Origin: Pelistega ratti | GTDB lineage: Bacteria > Pseudomonadota > Gammaproteobacteria > Burkholderiales > Burkholderiaceae_B | Direction: 5' to 3' | Assembly (NCBI RefSeq): GCF_009833965.1 | Contig: NZ_CP047165.1 | Span: 1 to 64,000 of the forward strand | Length of the DNA: 64,000 nt | Part shown: piece by piece, positions 21,048 through 31,004 of the stretch | How positions within the stretch are numbered: position 1 is the stretch's first letter | Layout: each line of letters starts with the position of its first letter | Position numbers and translations under genes: made by a program | Notes under the pieces: generated by a model | Told to the model about the DNA's origin: nothing | Seen by the model: only the letters and a program-made list of their open reading frames with translations | Databases searched by the model: none

Positions 21048-21965
21048 ATGGCATTAAATAAAAAGGTTGGTTTGACAGTTATTGCTGCGGCTATTATTGG
21101 GGCAGGGGTTTGGTTTGGAGGAAATTATTTTCTTTCTAATAAAATTGAAACAGAGGCAAAAGCTTATATTGCCAAAAATAATTTAGAAGAACATATTAAA
21201 TGGGAAAGTGTTGAAGGGCGATTAAACAAAAAGGCTATTTTCCATCAGGTTACTCTATCAGGTATGACACCAAAAGAAACACTCCACATTGAGCAGTTAG
21301 AAGTCAATGATTATGATAAAAGTGATGATCGCTTTTTACTGGATATTGATTTAAAAGGAATTACTGATTATCAAAAGCAACCGATTATCTCCTCTGCAGA
21401 AGAATTACAACCCGGTATTACTTTAGAAAGCTTAGGTATTACAGATATACCATTATTAAATAGTCATATTAAGATTAAACAAGATAGCCCCAGTAATTAT
21501 GTCACCATTGATATTGGTTTAAATCAAGAGAAAGTGATTGATGTTGAGTTTGCCATTGATATGAAAAATACCAATACACTAATAGATGCTGTGCGAGAAC
21601 AAAGTAATGAACTTAGTCCATTGCGGGTATTAGGTTTCGCAAGTAGTATGGCAGTAGGGGAAGTTTCTATCCAATTTAAGGATAAGGGAGCTATTGCTAC
21701 AAATGCGAAAAAGAATCCTGAATTGATTCCACCAAAACAAGAATGCCTTGATAATTTAGAAGCTTTACATTTACCTCATGCGGATACGTATTGTGATGCT
21801 ATCGTAAAATATTTCAGCGGTGATGCTTCTACCATTATGGTATCGGCTAAACCTCAGAAACCTTATCCTGTTGTCAAGCTAATAGATGATTGGCGAAAAA
21901 TACAAATAATGCCGTATATGATTCCAGATGTTATTGAAAAGCTAAATATCAAGGTGAGTAACTAA
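21048..21965 (+). CDS. Uncharacterised membrane-anchored protein
   Basis: 305 aa, not recognised. One hydrophobic segment at residues 7-27 (VGLTVIAAAIIGAGVWFGGNYFL) would anchor it with the rest in the periplasm, or act as an uncleaved signal. The body is mostly beta-like, with repeated patterns such as SVEGRLNKKAIFHQVTLSGM and LHIEQLEVNDYD, reminiscent of periplasmic AsmA/DUF945-type lipid-interacting proteins, but this is a weak resemblance. Two cysteines near residues 232 and 247 (QECLDNL, DTYCDAI) could form a disulfide. A good AGAGGG site precedes the ATG. It has no operon partner. Confidence 0.6.
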   Translation: MALNKKVGLTVIAAAIIGAGVWFGGNYFLSNKIETEAKAYIAKNNLEEHIKWESVEGRLNKKAIFHQVTLSGMTPKETLHIEQLEVNDYDKSDDRFLLDIDLKGITDYQKQPIISSAEELQPGITLESLGITDIPLLNSHIKIKQDSPSNYVTIDIGLNQEKVIDVEFAIDMKNTNTLIDAVREQSNELSPLRVLGFASSMAVGEVSIQFKDKGAIATNAKKNPELIPPKQECLDNLEALHLPHADTYCDAIVKYFSGDASTIMVSAKPQKPYPVVKLIDDWRKIQIMPYMIPDVIEKLNIKVSN

Positions 21966-22017
21966 TACAGAGGAATATTAATATAGAGGGATATGTAAAA
22001 CCTCTAAAATGATAAAA

Positions 22018-22045
22018 AAGGGCAACCCATTGTGTTGCCCTTATT
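22018..22045. terminator. Bidirectional terminator
   Basis: AAGGGCAAC (22018-22026) pairs with GTTGCCCTT (22034-22042), 9 bp and 7-nt loop, A-tract on the left and T-rich on the right. It separates the unknown membrane protein from the convergent GNAT gene and can serve both. Confidence 0.85.
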
Positions 22046-22115
22046 GTTATCAGTGATGTAATGCAATGATACATCAAAATTATTGATAGAAAAATAAACT
22101 CTTTGTTAAATCAAT

Positions 22116-22391
22116 CTATTTTGCCACAAGATCTTGATATTCAGGATGACGTTTAAGATAAGATTCCGTATAAGAGCAAGAAGGAATAATTTTGTAGTTA
22201 TTTTCTTTGGCTGTATTTAGCATAAATTCGGTAATTTTTCCTGCTATACCTCTACCGCCAATGGCTTCTGGTACGACAGTATGGAGAATATTTAACGTAT
22301 TATCGCCTTGAGGTTCATAATGAATATAAGCGGTATGACCATCTACTTCGGTGAAGAAAAGGTGTTTTTGTGTGTCATGATGAATTGTCAT
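22116..22391 (-). CDS. Small GNAT-fold N-acetyltransferase (YjdJ-like)
   Basis: 91 aa, a short member of the GNAT superfamily. The acetyl-CoA-binding signature is read as VVPEAIGGRGIAGKITEFML around residues 38-57, followed by KIIPSCSYTESYLKRHPEYQDL near the C-terminus, which is the hallmark of this short class (YjdJ/NATD1 type). Substrate unknown. It stands alone, with a shared terminator downstream and a 328-nt gap upstream toward mdh. Confidence 0.85.
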   Translation of the reverse strand: MTIHHDTQKHLFFTEVDGHTAYIHYEPQGDNTLNILHTVVPEAIGGRGIAGKITEFMLNTAKENNYKIIPSCSYTESYLKRHPEYQDLVAK

Positions 22392-22675
22392 AAGATGTCC
22401 TTTATAAAATAGATTAACGAATAAATGATTTCCCCTAAACTAATAATCATTAGGACGAGTTTAAGAAGGTTGTCTCCCAATAAACCCAGTAGTGATGATG
22501 GATAAGGGGATTATATAGGTTATGAGATATAAGAATAATAATGAGGATTTTCAGTATAACCTATTTTTAATTGTAAAAAAATATATTTTTTAGGTGCTAA
22601 AGGTATTTTTTTCTAGCACTAAGAGAAAGTCTAAAGGGGTAGGGTAGTTATGTATTAGATAAAATAGTATAAAAA
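22392..22675. other. Intergenic region upstream of the GNAT gene
   Basis: Most of the 328-nt gap between the GNAT gene and mdh. I see no gene, RNA or clear repeat. It should hold the promoter of the minus-strand GNAT gene. Confidence 0.4.
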
Positions 22676-22702
22676 AGCCACGCTTATTTGCGTGGCTCTT
22701 AT
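22676..22702 (-). terminator. mdh terminator
   Basis: AGCCACGC (22676-22683) pairs with GCGTGGCT (22690-22697), loop TTATTT. In the mdh direction it is followed by the six-base T-run opposite 22671-22676. It is 23 nt past the mdh stop. Confidence 0.85.
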
Positions 22703-22719
22703 TTAAAATAATTTATATA

Positions 22720-23709
22720 TTATTTTAATAAATCAGCAACACCATCACGTTCTTCAGTGAGTTCTGCTAAGGTTTTATCCATGCGTTCACGAGAGAAAGC
22801 ATCAATTTCTAAACCTTGAACGATTTTATATTCACCGTTTTCAGTCGTAACAGGGAAACCATAAATAATACCTTCTGGAATACCATAAGAACCGTCAGAA
22901 GGAACACCCATTGTTACCCATTTACCATTTGTACCAAGTACCCAATCATGGATATGGTCAATAGCTGCATTGGCAGCAGATGCGGCAGAAGATAAACCAC
23001 GTGCTTCAATAATAGCTGCACCACGTTTACCAACGGTAGGAATAAAGGTGTCTTTGTTCCATACATCATCATTGATTTTCTTCTCTAAGCTTTCACCATT
23101 GACGGTAGCAAAGCGAATATCTGGATACATGGTAGGAGAGTGATTACCCCAAACGACTAATTTCTCAATATCTTTAACTTGTGTACCTGATTTTTGAGCC
23201 AGTTGGGTCAATGCACGGTTATGATCTAAACGTAACATCGCTGTAAAGTTTTTAGCAGGTAAATCAGGTGCTGATTTCATCGCAATGTAAGCATTTGTAT
23301 TAGCTGGATTACCAACAACAAGTACTTTCACATTGCGGCTAGCTACTGCATTTAATGCTTTCCCTTGAACAGTGAAGATTTGTGCGTTAGCTTGTAATAA
23401 ATCTTTACGTTCCATACCAGGGCCACGGGGGCGTGCACCAACTAATAAAGCAATATCGACATCTTTAAAGGCTGTCATTGGATCACTATGTGCTGTTACT
23501 TCTTGAAGAAGAGGGAAGGCACAATCGTCTAATTCCATAATAACCCCTTGTAGGGCTTTTTGTGCTTTTTCATCAGGGATTTCAAGAAGTTGTAGAATAA
23601 CAGGCTGGTCTTTCCCTAGCATTTCACCAGAGGCGATACGGAATAGTAAGGCATAACCAATTTGACCTGCAGCCCCTGTAACGGCAACACGAATAGCGGG
23701 TTTAGACAT
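22720..23709 (-). CDS. mdh: Malate dehydrogenase
   Basis: Oxidises malate to oxaloacetate with NAD+, closing the TCA cycle. 329 aa, the long Asp/cytosolic-like class found in betaproteobacteria. The Rossmann motif is [19 protein letters not shown]; substrate arginines lie in [15 protein letters not shown]; the catalytic Asp and His are in MLRLDHNRA and [13 protein letters not shown]. It diverges from the GntR regulator and the sdh-gltA operon. The shared 198-nt gap carries three TCTTATA repeats. Confidence 0.97.
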   Translation of the reverse strand: MSKPAIRVAVTGAAGQIGYALLFRIASGEMLGKDQPVILQLLEIPDEKAQKALQGVIMELDDCAFPLLQEVTAHSDPMTAFKDVDIALLVGARPRGPGMERKDLLQANAQIFTVQGKALNAVASRNVKVLVVGNPANTNAYIAMKSAPDLPAKNFTAMLRLDHNRALTQLAQKSGTQVKDIEKLVVWGNHSPTMYPDIRFATVNGESLEKKINDDVWNKDTFIPTVGKRGAAIIEARGLSSAASAANAAIDHIHDWVLGTNGKWVTMGVPSDGSYGIPEGIIYGFPVTTENGEYKIVQGLEIDAFSRERMDKTLAELTEERDGVADLLK

Positions 23710-23813
23710 AATGATGCTCCAATAAAATATAAATAATAGTTACTTTACTTTAAAAGTAAGTAAAAGTTTGAATCTTCCCAATGTTATCCTTAAATAAGGA
23801 TTTCGTCAATCAT

Positions 23814-23841
23814 TCTTATATCTTATATATGATATCTTATA
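23814..23841. promoter_or_regulatory. TCTTATA repeat array between mdh and the GntR regulator
   Basis: Three TCTTATA heptamers start at 23814, 23821 and 23835 (spacings 7 and 14). The middle part, ATATCTTATATATGATAT, is nearly palindromic. The motif matches the acnB palindrome core. Candidate binding site of the adjacent GntR-family protein. Confidence 0.55.
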
Positions 23842-23907
23842 GATGAGTGGACAATTAGTGTAATATGTGAAATAATTCTACTACATTCAACATTTTTATT
23901 TACCGTT

Positions 23908-24681
23908 ATGGTCAAAAATGACAAGGTAGTGACCAGACGAGTGATCAAAGAGAAATCTTCCGCTTCGTTTAGTCCTTTATATAAACAGATTAAAGATTTA
24001 TTGTTACAAAGTCTAGAATCTGGTGAATTTAAAGCTGGTTTAATGATTCCTAGTGAGCAAGAACTTGCTGCCCGTTTTCAGGTTAGTCAGGGAACTGTCC
24101 GTAAGGCGATTGATGAATTATCGACAGAGAATGTTCTTATTCGCCGTCAGGGAAAAGGCACTTTTGTTGCTACGCATCATGAACCTCAAGTGCGTTATCG
24201 CTTTTTACGATTATCAACAGATACTTATCATGCTGATGAAAAACGCGCACAAAGTATCGTCTTATCCTGTACTCAACAAACGCCTACAGAAGAACAACGA
24301 CAACTATTTGAGTTAAAGCCAGAGCAATTCGTTATTTGTATCAAACGAGTAATGCATTTGTCGAATCAGCCAACGGTTTATGAGGAAATTTATGTTCCTG
24401 AGCCTTCATTTCAGCACTTAACGCTTGAGTTACTGAATACAGAGAAACTACCACTATATAGCTTGTTTGAAAGTTATTTTGGTGTTCAGTTAATTCGTTG
24501 TGATGAAAAGTTGCGAGCAGTGAAAGCCCCATTGGACGTGGCACGTATGCTTAATGTCGAGGAAGGATACCCCTTACTTTCTGTGAATCGTATCGCCTAT
24601 ACCTATGGTGATAAGGCAATGGAAATTCGTAATGGTTTATACCTAACAGAGCATTATTACTACAGAAATAGTTTAAATTAG
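23908..24681 (+). CDS. GntR family (HutC/UTRA) transcriptional regulator
   Basis: 257 aa. Residues 24-90 form the winged helix: YKQIKDLLLQSLESGEFKAG, then IPSEQELAARFQVSQGTVRKAIDELSTENVLIRRQGKGTFV. Residues about 110-250 are the UTRA ligand-binding domain (KRVMHLSNQPTVYEEIYVPEPSF; ALNVEEGYPLL-like MLNVEEGYPLLSVNRIAY). It sits between mdh and sdhC, where many Burkholderiales carry a GntR gene, so a role in TCA-cycle control is likely but not shown. The effector is unknown. Confidence 0.88.
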   Translation: MVKNDKVVTRRVIKEKSSASFSPLYKQIKDLLLQSLESGEFKAGLMIPSEQELAARFQVSQGTVRKAIDELSTENVLIRRQGKGTFVATHHEPQVRYRFLRLSTDTYHADEKRAQSIVLSCTQQTPTEEQRQLFELKPEQFVICIKRVMHLSNQPTVYEEIYVPEPSFQHLTLELLNTEKLPLYSLFESYFGVQLIRCDEKLRAVKAPLDVARMLNVEEGYPLLSVNRIAYTYGDKAMEIRNGLYLTEHYYYRNSLN

Positions 24682-24712
24682 CGGTAAACTATCTGCTACA
24701 ATTGATTTCTAC

Positions 24713-24741
24713 TTTTCAGTGTGCCAAAAAAATCCTATAAT
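24713..24741 (+). promoter_or_regulatory. Possible sdh promoter
   Basis: TTTTCA (24713-24718) and TATAAT (24736-24741) are 17 nt apart in the 107-nt gap ahead of sdhC. The -10 is perfect, the -35 weak. Assignment is by eye. Confidence 0.45.
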
Positions 24742-24788
24742 CGAAGAGTTTTATTTGTTAATTGTTGTAAAAATAGAGGTTAGTTCAT

Positions 24789-25196
24789 ATGTCAGCTAAA
24801 AAACCTAGCCGTGAATTTCGAAATCTCGATATTCAACTAATTGCGACAAAGTATCGTTTACCTTTTGCGGGTAAAGTATCGATCCTACATCGCATTAGTG
24901 GCGTACTTCTTTTTCTTAGTCTGCCTGTGCTAATCACATTATTCTTATATAGTGTGGCTAGTCCAGAAACATTCGCCCAAATGGGTGTAGGGGCAGGTGG
25001 TGTTTTCCTTAAATTAGTGGCGTTAGTCGCTTTATGGGGATTTATGCACCATATGTGTGCAGGTATTCGATTCCTCATTCTTGATTTACATATCGGTATG
25101 GATAAGGTCAGTGCGCAAAAGAGTGCTATCGCGGTACTTATTATCAGCCTTACACTCACTGTCATTTTTGCAATTAAACTATTTGGAGTTTTATAA
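24789..25196 (+). CDS. sdhC: Succinate dehydrogenase cytochrome b556 subunit
   Basis: Membrane anchor of complex II; with SdhD it binds heme b and ubiquinone. 135 aa and three hydrophobic segments. Family motifs are RPLSPHL-like REFRNLDIQLI, SILHRISGVLLFL near residue 34 (quinone-site Ser/Arg), and HHMCAGIRFLILD near residue 86, which contains the heme-ligand His. First gene of sdhCDAB-sdhE-gltA; its stop overlaps the sdhD ATG. Confidence 0.95.
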   Translation: MSAKKPSREFRNLDIQLIATKYRLPFAGKVSILHRISGVLLFLSLPVLITLFLYSVASPETFAQMGVGAGGVFLKLVALVALWGFMHHMCAGIRFLILDLHIGMDKVSAQKSAIAVLIISLTLTVIFAIKLFGVL

Positions 25197-25576
25197 TGGC
25201 TGATGAACAATACGGTAGAAAGCGTCGAGTAGTTGGTGCACATTATGGCACGATAGATTTTGTTGCTCAACGTCTGACAGCATTTGTATTAGCAGTTTAT
25301 GCGATTGGTTTTCTAATTGCACTTTTGTTTACACCAGAAATTACCTATGATAAATGGGTGCATTTCTTTACCTTTACCTGTTTTGGCTTCCCTCTAGGGC
25401 GTGTTTTAGTAACGATTGCATTCTTCTCGTTAGCATGGCATGCTTGGGTGGGTGTACGTGATGTCTGGATGGATTATGTAAAACCCTTCGGGCTTCGTCT
25501 TGGTTTATTTGCTTTTACACTTCTTTGGTTAGCAGGCTGTGTGGCCTATTTTGCTGCCATTGTTTGGAGAATTTAA
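25196..25576 (+). CDS. sdhD: Succinate dehydrogenase membrane anchor subunit
   Basis: Second membrane anchor of complex II. 126 aa with three membrane segments. Sequence signs include QRLTAFVLAVYAIGF near residue 22 and HAWVGVRDVWMDYVKP near residue 82, holding the conserved heme/quinone-side His, Asp and Tyr. The ATG overlaps the sdhC stop and the gene ends immediately before the sdhA ATG at 25577. Confidence 0.93.
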   Translation: MADEQYGRKRRVVGAHYGTIDFVAQRLTAFVLAVYAIGFLIALLFTPEITYDKWVHFFTFTCFGFPLGRVLVTIAFFSLAWHAWVGVRDVWMDYVKPFGLRLGLFAFTLLWLAGCVAYFAAIVWRI

Positions 25577-27361
25577 ATGTCAGCGATTCTTTCTTCATTA
25601 CCACGCCGTAAGTTTGATGTAGTGGTTGTAGGTGCAGGTGGTGCAGGTATGCGCTGTTCATTACAACTTTCTCAAGCAGGTTTATCGGTAGCTGTTTTAT
25701 CAAAAGTATTCCCTACTCGTTCGCATACGGTTGCTGCACAAGGCGGTATTAGTGCCTCTTTAGGTAATATGTCAGAAGACCATTGGACATGGCATATGTA
25801 TGATACTGTTAAAGGATCTGACTGGTTAGGCGATCAAGATGCTATTGAATTTATGTGTCGTGAAGCACCTAATGCTGTTTATGAATTAGAGCATTTTGGT
25901 ATGCCATTTGACCGTAACCCTAATGGTACAATTTATCAACGTCCGTTCGGTGGTCACACTTCTAATAACGGTGAAAAACCTGTTCAACGTGCTTGTGCTG
26001 CCGCTGACCGTACAGGTCATGCTTTATTACATACTCTTTATCAACGTAATGTAGCCGCACGTACACATTTCTTTGTTGAATGGATGGCGTTAGACTTAAT
26101 TCGTAATGATGATGGAGACGTATTAGGTGTAACTGCTTTAGAGATGGAAACAGGGGATATTTATATCCTAGAAGCCAAGACAACGGTACTGGCAACAGGT
26201 GGTGCAGGTCGTATCTGGGCGGCATCAACGAATGCTTTTATTAATACGGGTGATGGTTTGGGTATGGTTGCTCGTGCTGGTATTCCACTTCAAGATATGG
26301 AATTCTGGCAATTCCACCCAACAGGTGTGGCAGGAGCCGGTGTCTTAATTACTGAAGGTGTTCGTGGAGAGGGTGGTATTCTTCTCAATAAAAATGGTGA
26401 GCGTTTCATGGAGCGCTATGCCCCTAACCTTAAAGACTTAGCTCCTCGTGATTTCGTTTCACGTTCAATGGACCAAGAAATTAAAGAAGGTCGTGGTTGT
26501 GGGCCTGATGGTAGCTATGTCGTACTTAAATTAGACCATTTAGGTGCTGATGTTATTAATAAACGTCTGCCGTCTATTCGTGAAATTGCTATTCGTTTTG
26601 CAAACGTTGATCCTATTAAAGAGCCTATTCCTGTTGTGCCAACTATTCACTATCAGATGGGTGGTATTCCAGCTAACTATCATGGTCAAGTATTAACATG
26701 GGATGCAGCAACACAATCTAATAAAGTAGTTAATGGTCTCTATGCAATTGGTGAATGTGCGGCGGTATCTGTACATGGTGCTAACCGTTTAGGTACTAAT
26801 TCATTATTAGACTTAGTTGTCTTTGGTCGTGCAACAGGTAATCATATTGTGGATTCACACCCTGAACGCCAATTAGCTCATCAAGAATTACCAATGCATT
26901 CAGTAGAAAAATCGCTTGATCGTGTGAATGCACTTGAAACACGTGCTTCTGGTGAAAAAGTTCAAGATGTGGGTAATGCAATTCGTGTGGCAATGCAACA
27001 TCATTGCGGTGTATTCCGTACACTAGATTTATTAAATAAAGGTGTTGAGAAAATTGATGAAGTAGCTGAACAAGCGAAACATATTTATTTCAAAGATAAA
27101 TCAAAAGTGTTTAACATGGCTCGTCAAGAAGCACTTGAAATTGAAAATATGATTGAAGTTGCTCGTGCAACAGTTAAATCAGCTTCTCAACGTACTGAAA
27201 GTCGTGGTGCACACGCCTTAAATGATTACCCAGAGCGTGATGATGTGAACTGGCTCAAACATACTTTATGGTATTCAAATGATGGACGTTTAGAGTATAA
27301 ACCTGTTCAAATGAAACCATTAACAGTAGATTCTATTCCTCCAAAACCACGTACATTCTAA
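25577..27361 (+). CDS. sdhA: Succinate dehydrogenase flavoprotein subunit
   Basis: Catalytic subunit that oxidises succinate to fumarate, passing electrons from covalent FAD to SdhB. 594 aa. The dinucleotide motif is [20 protein letters not shown] near residue 17; the FAD-linking His is in [10 protein letters not shown] near residue 50; active-site segments include [23 protein letters not shown] and [21 protein letters not shown]. The C-terminus (PPKPRTF) is typical. Codon use is more biased here than in neighbouring genes, as expected for high expression. Confidence 0.98.
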   Translation: MSAILSSLPRRKFDVVVVGAGGAGMRCSLQLSQAGLSVAVLSKVFPTRSHTVAAQGGISASLGNMSEDHWTWHMYDTVKGSDWLGDQDAIEFMCREAPNAVYELEHFGMPFDRNPNGTIYQRPFGGHTSNNGEKPVQRACAAADRTGHALLHTLYQRNVAARTHFFVEWMALDLIRNDDGDVLGVTALEMETGDIYILEAKTTVLATGGAGRIWAASTNAFINTGDGLGMVARAGIPLQDMEFWQFHPTGVAGAGVLITEGVRGEGGILLNKNGERFMERYAPNLKDLAPRDFVSRSMDQEIKEGRGCGPDGSYVVLKLDHLGADVINKRLPSIREIAIRFANVDPIKEPIPVVPTIHYQMGGIPANYHGQVLTWDAATQSNKVVNGLYAIGECAAVSVHGANRLGTNSLLDLVVFGRATGNHIVDSHPERQLAHQELPMHSVEKSLDRVNALETRASGEKVQDVGNAIRVAMQHHCGVFRTLDLLNKGVEKIDEVAEQAKHIYFKDKSKVFNMARQEALEIENMIEVARATVKSASQRTESRGAHALNDYPERDDVNWLKHTLWYSNDGRLEYKPVQMKPLTVDSIPPKPRTF

Positions 27362-27372
27362 TCGGATTTATT

Positions 27373-28086
27373 ATGACTAAACGTATCGTAAAATTTGAAA
27401 TTTATCGCTATGATCCTGATAAGGATGAACGCCCTTATATGCAAAAACTTGATGTTGAGTTAGGGCCTAATGACAAAATGCTATTAGATGCGATTGTTCG
27501 CATTAAAAATGATGTTGATGATAGTTTATCTATCCGTCGCTCTTGTCGTGAAGGTGTCTGTGGCTCTGATGCAATGAACATCAATGGAAAAAATGGTTTA
27601 GCTTGTATTACTAACTTGCGTGATTTGAAAGAACCGATTGTATTGCGTCCATTACCAGGGTTGCCTGTTATTCGTGATTTAATCGTTGATATGACACACT
27701 TCTTTAATCAATATCATTCGATTAAACCTTATCTCATTAATAACACACCAGCACCAGAGAAAGAGCGTTTACAAAGTCCAGAGGCTCGTGAAGAGTTAGA
27801 CGGTCTTTATGAATGTATTTTATGTGCTTGCTGTTCTACTTCTTGTCCATCATTCTGGTGGAATCCTGATAAGTTTGTAGGGCCAGCAGGTTTATTACAA
27901 GCCTATCGATTTATTGCGGATAGCCGTGATGAAGCGACAGGAGAACGTTTGGATAACTTGGAAGATCCGTATCGTCTATTCCGTTGTCATACCATTATGA
28001 ACTGTGTGGATGTGTGTCCGAAAGGTCTCAATCCAAGCAAAGCAATTGGTAAGATCAAGGAAATGTTGGTACGTCGTACTGTTTAA
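27373..28086 (+). CDS. sdhB: Succinate dehydrogenase iron-sulfur subunit
   Basis: Carries the three Fe-S clusters that link SdhA to the quinone site. 237 aa. [2Fe-2S] ligands are in [22 protein letters not shown] (about residues 57-78 region); [4Fe-4S] and [3Fe-4S] ligands are in [17 protein letters not shown] and [17 protein letters not shown]. It follows sdhA by 11 nt and precedes sdhE by 3 nt. Confidence 0.97.
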   Translation: MTKRIVKFEIYRYDPDKDERPYMQKLDVELGPNDKMLLDAIVRIKNDVDDSLSIRRSCREGVCGSDAMNINGKNGLACITNLRDLKEPIVLRPLPGLPVIRDLIVDMTHFFNQYHSIKPYLINNTPAPEKERLQSPEAREELDGLYECILCACCSTSCPSFWWNPDKFVGPAGLLQAYRFIADSRDEATGERLDNLEDPYRLFRCHTIMNCVDVCPKGLNPSKAIGKIKEMLVRRTV

Positions 28087-28089
28087 GTT

Positions 28090-28350
28090 ATGGCAAATTT
28101 AACAGAGCTAGAGCGTGCACGTCTGAGATGGCGTGCTCGCCGCGGGTTACTAGAAAATGATCTTATTATTACACGTTTTCTAGACCGCTTTGAGGCAGAG
28201 TTGACTGATGACGATGTCAAAAGTTTAACTCATCTTTTTGAATTGGATGATAATTCGTTGCTTGACGTATTACTTGGCAGAGCAGAATTAACCGGAGACT
28301 ATGATACTGTTAATATTAAACGGTTAGTAAAGCTCATGAATGAAGCCTAG
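28090..28350 (+). CDS. sdhE: FAD assembly factor SdhE
   Basis: Small chaperone that promotes covalent attachment of FAD to SdhA. 86 aa. The signature RGLLEND (residues 18-24, RG-x-x-E) is present inside RWRARRGLLENDLIITRFLDRF, followed by an acidic helical C-terminus (LTDDDVKSLTHLFELDDNSLLDVLLG). Its place inside the sdh operon, right after sdhB, fits the role. Translation starts 3 nt after the sdhB stop. Confidence 0.94.
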   Translation: MANLTELERARLRWRARRGLLENDLIITRFLDRFEAELTDDDVKSLTHLFELDDNSLLDVLLGRAELTGDYDTVNIKRLVKLMNEA

Positions 28351-28400
28351 CGGAAGAGACAACGGAGTAATTCCGGTATAACATTAAGGAGAATTCAGTT

Positions 28401-29708
28401 ATGAAATTATCTGATAAAAAAGCAGTTTTAAATATTGATGGTAACGCACCTATTGAGCTTCCAGTCTATTCAGGTTCTATTGGTCCTGATGTATTAGATA
28501 TTCGTAAGCTATACGGACAAAGTAAAACATTTACTTTTGACCCTGGTTTTATGTCAACCGCTTCGTGCGAATCAGCCATTACTTATATTGATGGTGATAA
28601 AGGTGAGTTGTTATACCGTGGTTATCCGATTGAACAATTAGCCGAAAAATGTGATTACCTAGAAGTATGCTATTTATTATTAAATGGTGAGCTTCCTAAT
28701 GCACAGCAAAAAGAGGAATTCACTTACTCTGTGAATCATCATAATTTAGTTCATGAGCAAATGCATTTCTTCTTACGTGGCTTCCGCCGTGATGCACACC
28801 CTATGGCTATTTTGACTGGTCTTGTTGGTGCAATGTCTGCGTTCTATCATGATTCTTTAGATATTACAAATCCTCGTCATCGTGAAATATCAGCGATTCG
28901 CCTTATTGCTAAAATGCCTACATTAGTAGCAATGGCATACAAATATTCTCGTGGTGAGCCTTATGTATATCCACGTAATGAATTATCTTATGCTGGTAAT
29001 TTCTTACGTCAAATGTTTGCAACACCATGCGAAGATTATAAAGTCAATGAAGTGGTTGAACGTGCTTTTGACCGTATTCTTACTTTACACGCTGACCATG
29101 AGCAAAATGCTTCTACTTCTACCGTTCGTTTATGTGGTTCTTCTGGTACCAACCCATTTGCAGCCATTGCTGCAGGTGTTGCGTGCTTATGGGGGCCTGC
29201 TCACGGTGGTGCAAATGAAGCATGCTTGAATATGCTTGAAGATATTCAGGCCAATGGTGGTATTGCTAAAGTTGGTGAGTTCATGGAGAAAGTAAAAGAC
29301 AAAAACTCTGGCGTTCGTCTAATGGGTTTTGGTCATCGTGTTTACAAAAACTATGATCCACGTGCTAAATTAATGCAAGCAACTTGCAAAGAAGTATTGG
29401 CAGCTTTAGGTTTAGAAAACGATCCATTATTCAAATTGGCGATGGAATTAGAGCGTATTGCTTTAGAAGATCCATATTTTGTAGAACGTAAACTCTATCC
29501 TAACGTTGATTTCTATTCAGGTATTGTTCAACGTGCTATTGGTATTCCAACACAACTCTTTACCGCTATTTTCGCATTAGCGCGTACCGTTGGTTGGATT
29601 GCACAATGGAATGAAATGTTATCTGATGAAAACTACAAAATTGGTCGTCCTCGTCAGTTATATGTGGGCCATTCACTTCGTAACGTACCTGATATTACAA
29701 GTCGTTAA
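28401..29708 (+). CDS. gltA: Citrate synthase (type II)
   Basis: Condenses acetyl-CoA and oxaloacetate to citrate, the entry step of the TCA cycle. 435 aa, the hexameric Gram-negative type. Active-site residues are His in [10 protein letters not shown] near residue 268, His in [14 protein letters not shown] near residue 309 and Asp in NVDFYSGI near residue 366. Strong AAGGAG ribosome binding site. Last gene of the sdh-gltA operon, 50 nt after sdhE, with a terminator 87 nt downstream. Confidence 0.98.
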   Translation: MKLSDKKAVLNIDGNAPIELPVYSGSIGPDVLDIRKLYGQSKTFTFDPGFMSTASCESAITYIDGDKGELLYRGYPIEQLAEKCDYLEVCYLLLNGELPNAQQKEEFTYSVNHHNLVHEQMHFFLRGFRRDAHPMAILTGLVGAMSAFYHDSLDITNPRHREISAIRLIAKMPTLVAMAYKYSRGEPYVYPRNELSYAGNFLRQMFATPCEDYKVNEVVERAFDRILTLHADHEQNASTSTVRLCGSSGTNPFAAIAAGVACLWGPAHGGANEACLNMLEDIQANGGIAKVGEFMEKVKDKNSGVRLMGFGHRVYKNYDPRAKLMQATCKEVLAALGLENDPLFKLAMELERIALEDPYFVERKLYPNVDFYSGIVQRAIGIPTQLFTAIFALARTVGWIAQWNEMLSDENYKIGRPRQLYVGHSLRNVPDITSR

Positions 29709-29794
29709 GAATAGTGGCGCCATTAGAAAATTTTATTCATTGTAATAGAATAGTCTAAAGAGTTTCCTCCTTTTGTTAATAAAGGGGATCATGG

Positions 29795-29834
29795 AAAACT
29801 TGCTTCTGTTGATTCAATAGGGGCAAGTTTTTTT
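29795..29834 (+). terminator. gltA operon terminator
   Basis: AAAACTTGC (29795-29803) pairs with GCAAGTTTT (29823-29831), followed by a T-run. The loop is 19 nt, longer than usual, but includes a small TTGA/TCAA stem. Confidence 0.7.
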
Positions 29835-29906
29835 ATTGCTGTAGGGAAAAGGGTTTAGAGGGAATGGGTTTAGATATTATGAATAAGTGTAATGAAGATA
29901 AATAAA

Positions 29907-29935
29907 AAGCCTATTCAAATGCATTGAATAGGCTT
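29907..29935 (-). terminator. tRNA-fMet terminator
   Basis: AAGCCTATTCAA (29907-29918) pairs with TTGAATAGGCTT (29924-29935), a perfect 12-bp stem with 5-nt loop. In the minus direction it is followed by TTTTTATTT, 47 nt past the tRNA 3' end. Confidence 0.85.
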
Positions 29936-29981
29936 CAGGGTTTTAATATATTTAAGGAGAACAATATTAAAAAACTTAGAA

Positions 29982-30058
<77 letters not shown>

Positions 30059-30134
30059 TCAGAAGATATAATTATAGAACTAATGGTATAATAAAGCAAG
30101 TCCTTTTTTAAATTATTTTATAGATTACCCTAAA

Positions 30135-30899
30135 ATGAAAGAAGAATTACTCAAGAAAGTTTTAGAGACAGCACTTTTATGTGCAAGCGAACCTATGAAA
30201 ATAGGTACATTATCTAAACTATTTGCTCAAGAAGATGATATTAAAAATGATGTAATAAAACAACAATTATTAAATTTACAAAGCGAATGGTTCAATAAAG
30301 GGTTACAATTAGTGGAAGTTGCTGGTGGGTGGCGTTTTCAAAGTCATCCCAATATGCAAAAATATCTAGAACGTCTGAGTCCAGAAAAACCACCTAAATA
30401 TTCTCGTGCCGTGATGGAAACATTAGCCATCATTGCATGGCGGCAGCCCGTTACTCGAGGTGATATTGAGGATATTCGTGGTGTAACCGTCTCTTCTCAA
30501 ATCATTAAAACGTTGGAAGACCGAGGCTGGATTGAGGTAGTCGGACATAAAGAAGGACCAGGCCGTCCTGCCTTATTTGGTACAACACATCATTTTCTTG
30601 ATGATATGGGTCTTAAAACACTCACAGAACTACCTTCTATTGAATCAGATATTGAGCTTTTAAAAGCAAATACCCCTGAGCTTGCACAATTATTGCAAGA
30701 ACAACAACTAGCACTTGTTAATGAAGAGGGTGAAAAAGTATTTAACTCAACTATACGTGAAGATATAAATACAGAGAATGAGATGGATACAGAGCATATC
30801 GTACCGACTGAGCAAGAGGATAACCGTTCTTTAGCTCAAGGTAGTATGACTGACAATAGTGCAGAAGATATACCTGTAGATGAGTCACCTACTGTATAG
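30135..30899 (+). CDS. scpB: Segregation and condensation protein B
   Basis: Regulatory kite-type subunit of the SMC-ScpAB condensin complex. 254 aa. Two winged-helix domains cover residues 1-180: [17 protein letters not shown], then [23 protein letters not shown], [24 protein letters not shown] and [30 protein letters not shown], all typical. The last 70 residues are acidic and low-complexity with no visible domain. scpA is not in the window. rluB follows 105 nt downstream, a conserved neighbour in Burkholderiales. Confidence 0.94.
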   Translation: MKEELLKKVLETALLCASEPMKIGTLSKLFAQEDDIKNDVIKQQLLNLQSEWFNKGLQLVEVAGGWRFQSHPNMQKYLERLSPEKPPKYSRAVMETLAIIAWRQPVTRGDIEDIRGVTVSSQIIKTLEDRGWIEVVGHKEGPGRPALFGTTHHFLDDMGLKTLTELPSIESDIELLKANTPELAQLLQEQQLALVNEEGEKVFNSTIREDINTENEMDTEHIVPTEQEDNRSLAQGSMTDNSAEDIPVDESPTV

Positions 30900-31004
30900 A
30901 AAAATTTCTGGCAGATACTGCTAATTATTTATTAATGATTTAATGACTTAATTTACTATTTTACATCAACAATAATTATTTCAAATTTAAAGGATAACTA
31001 TATC

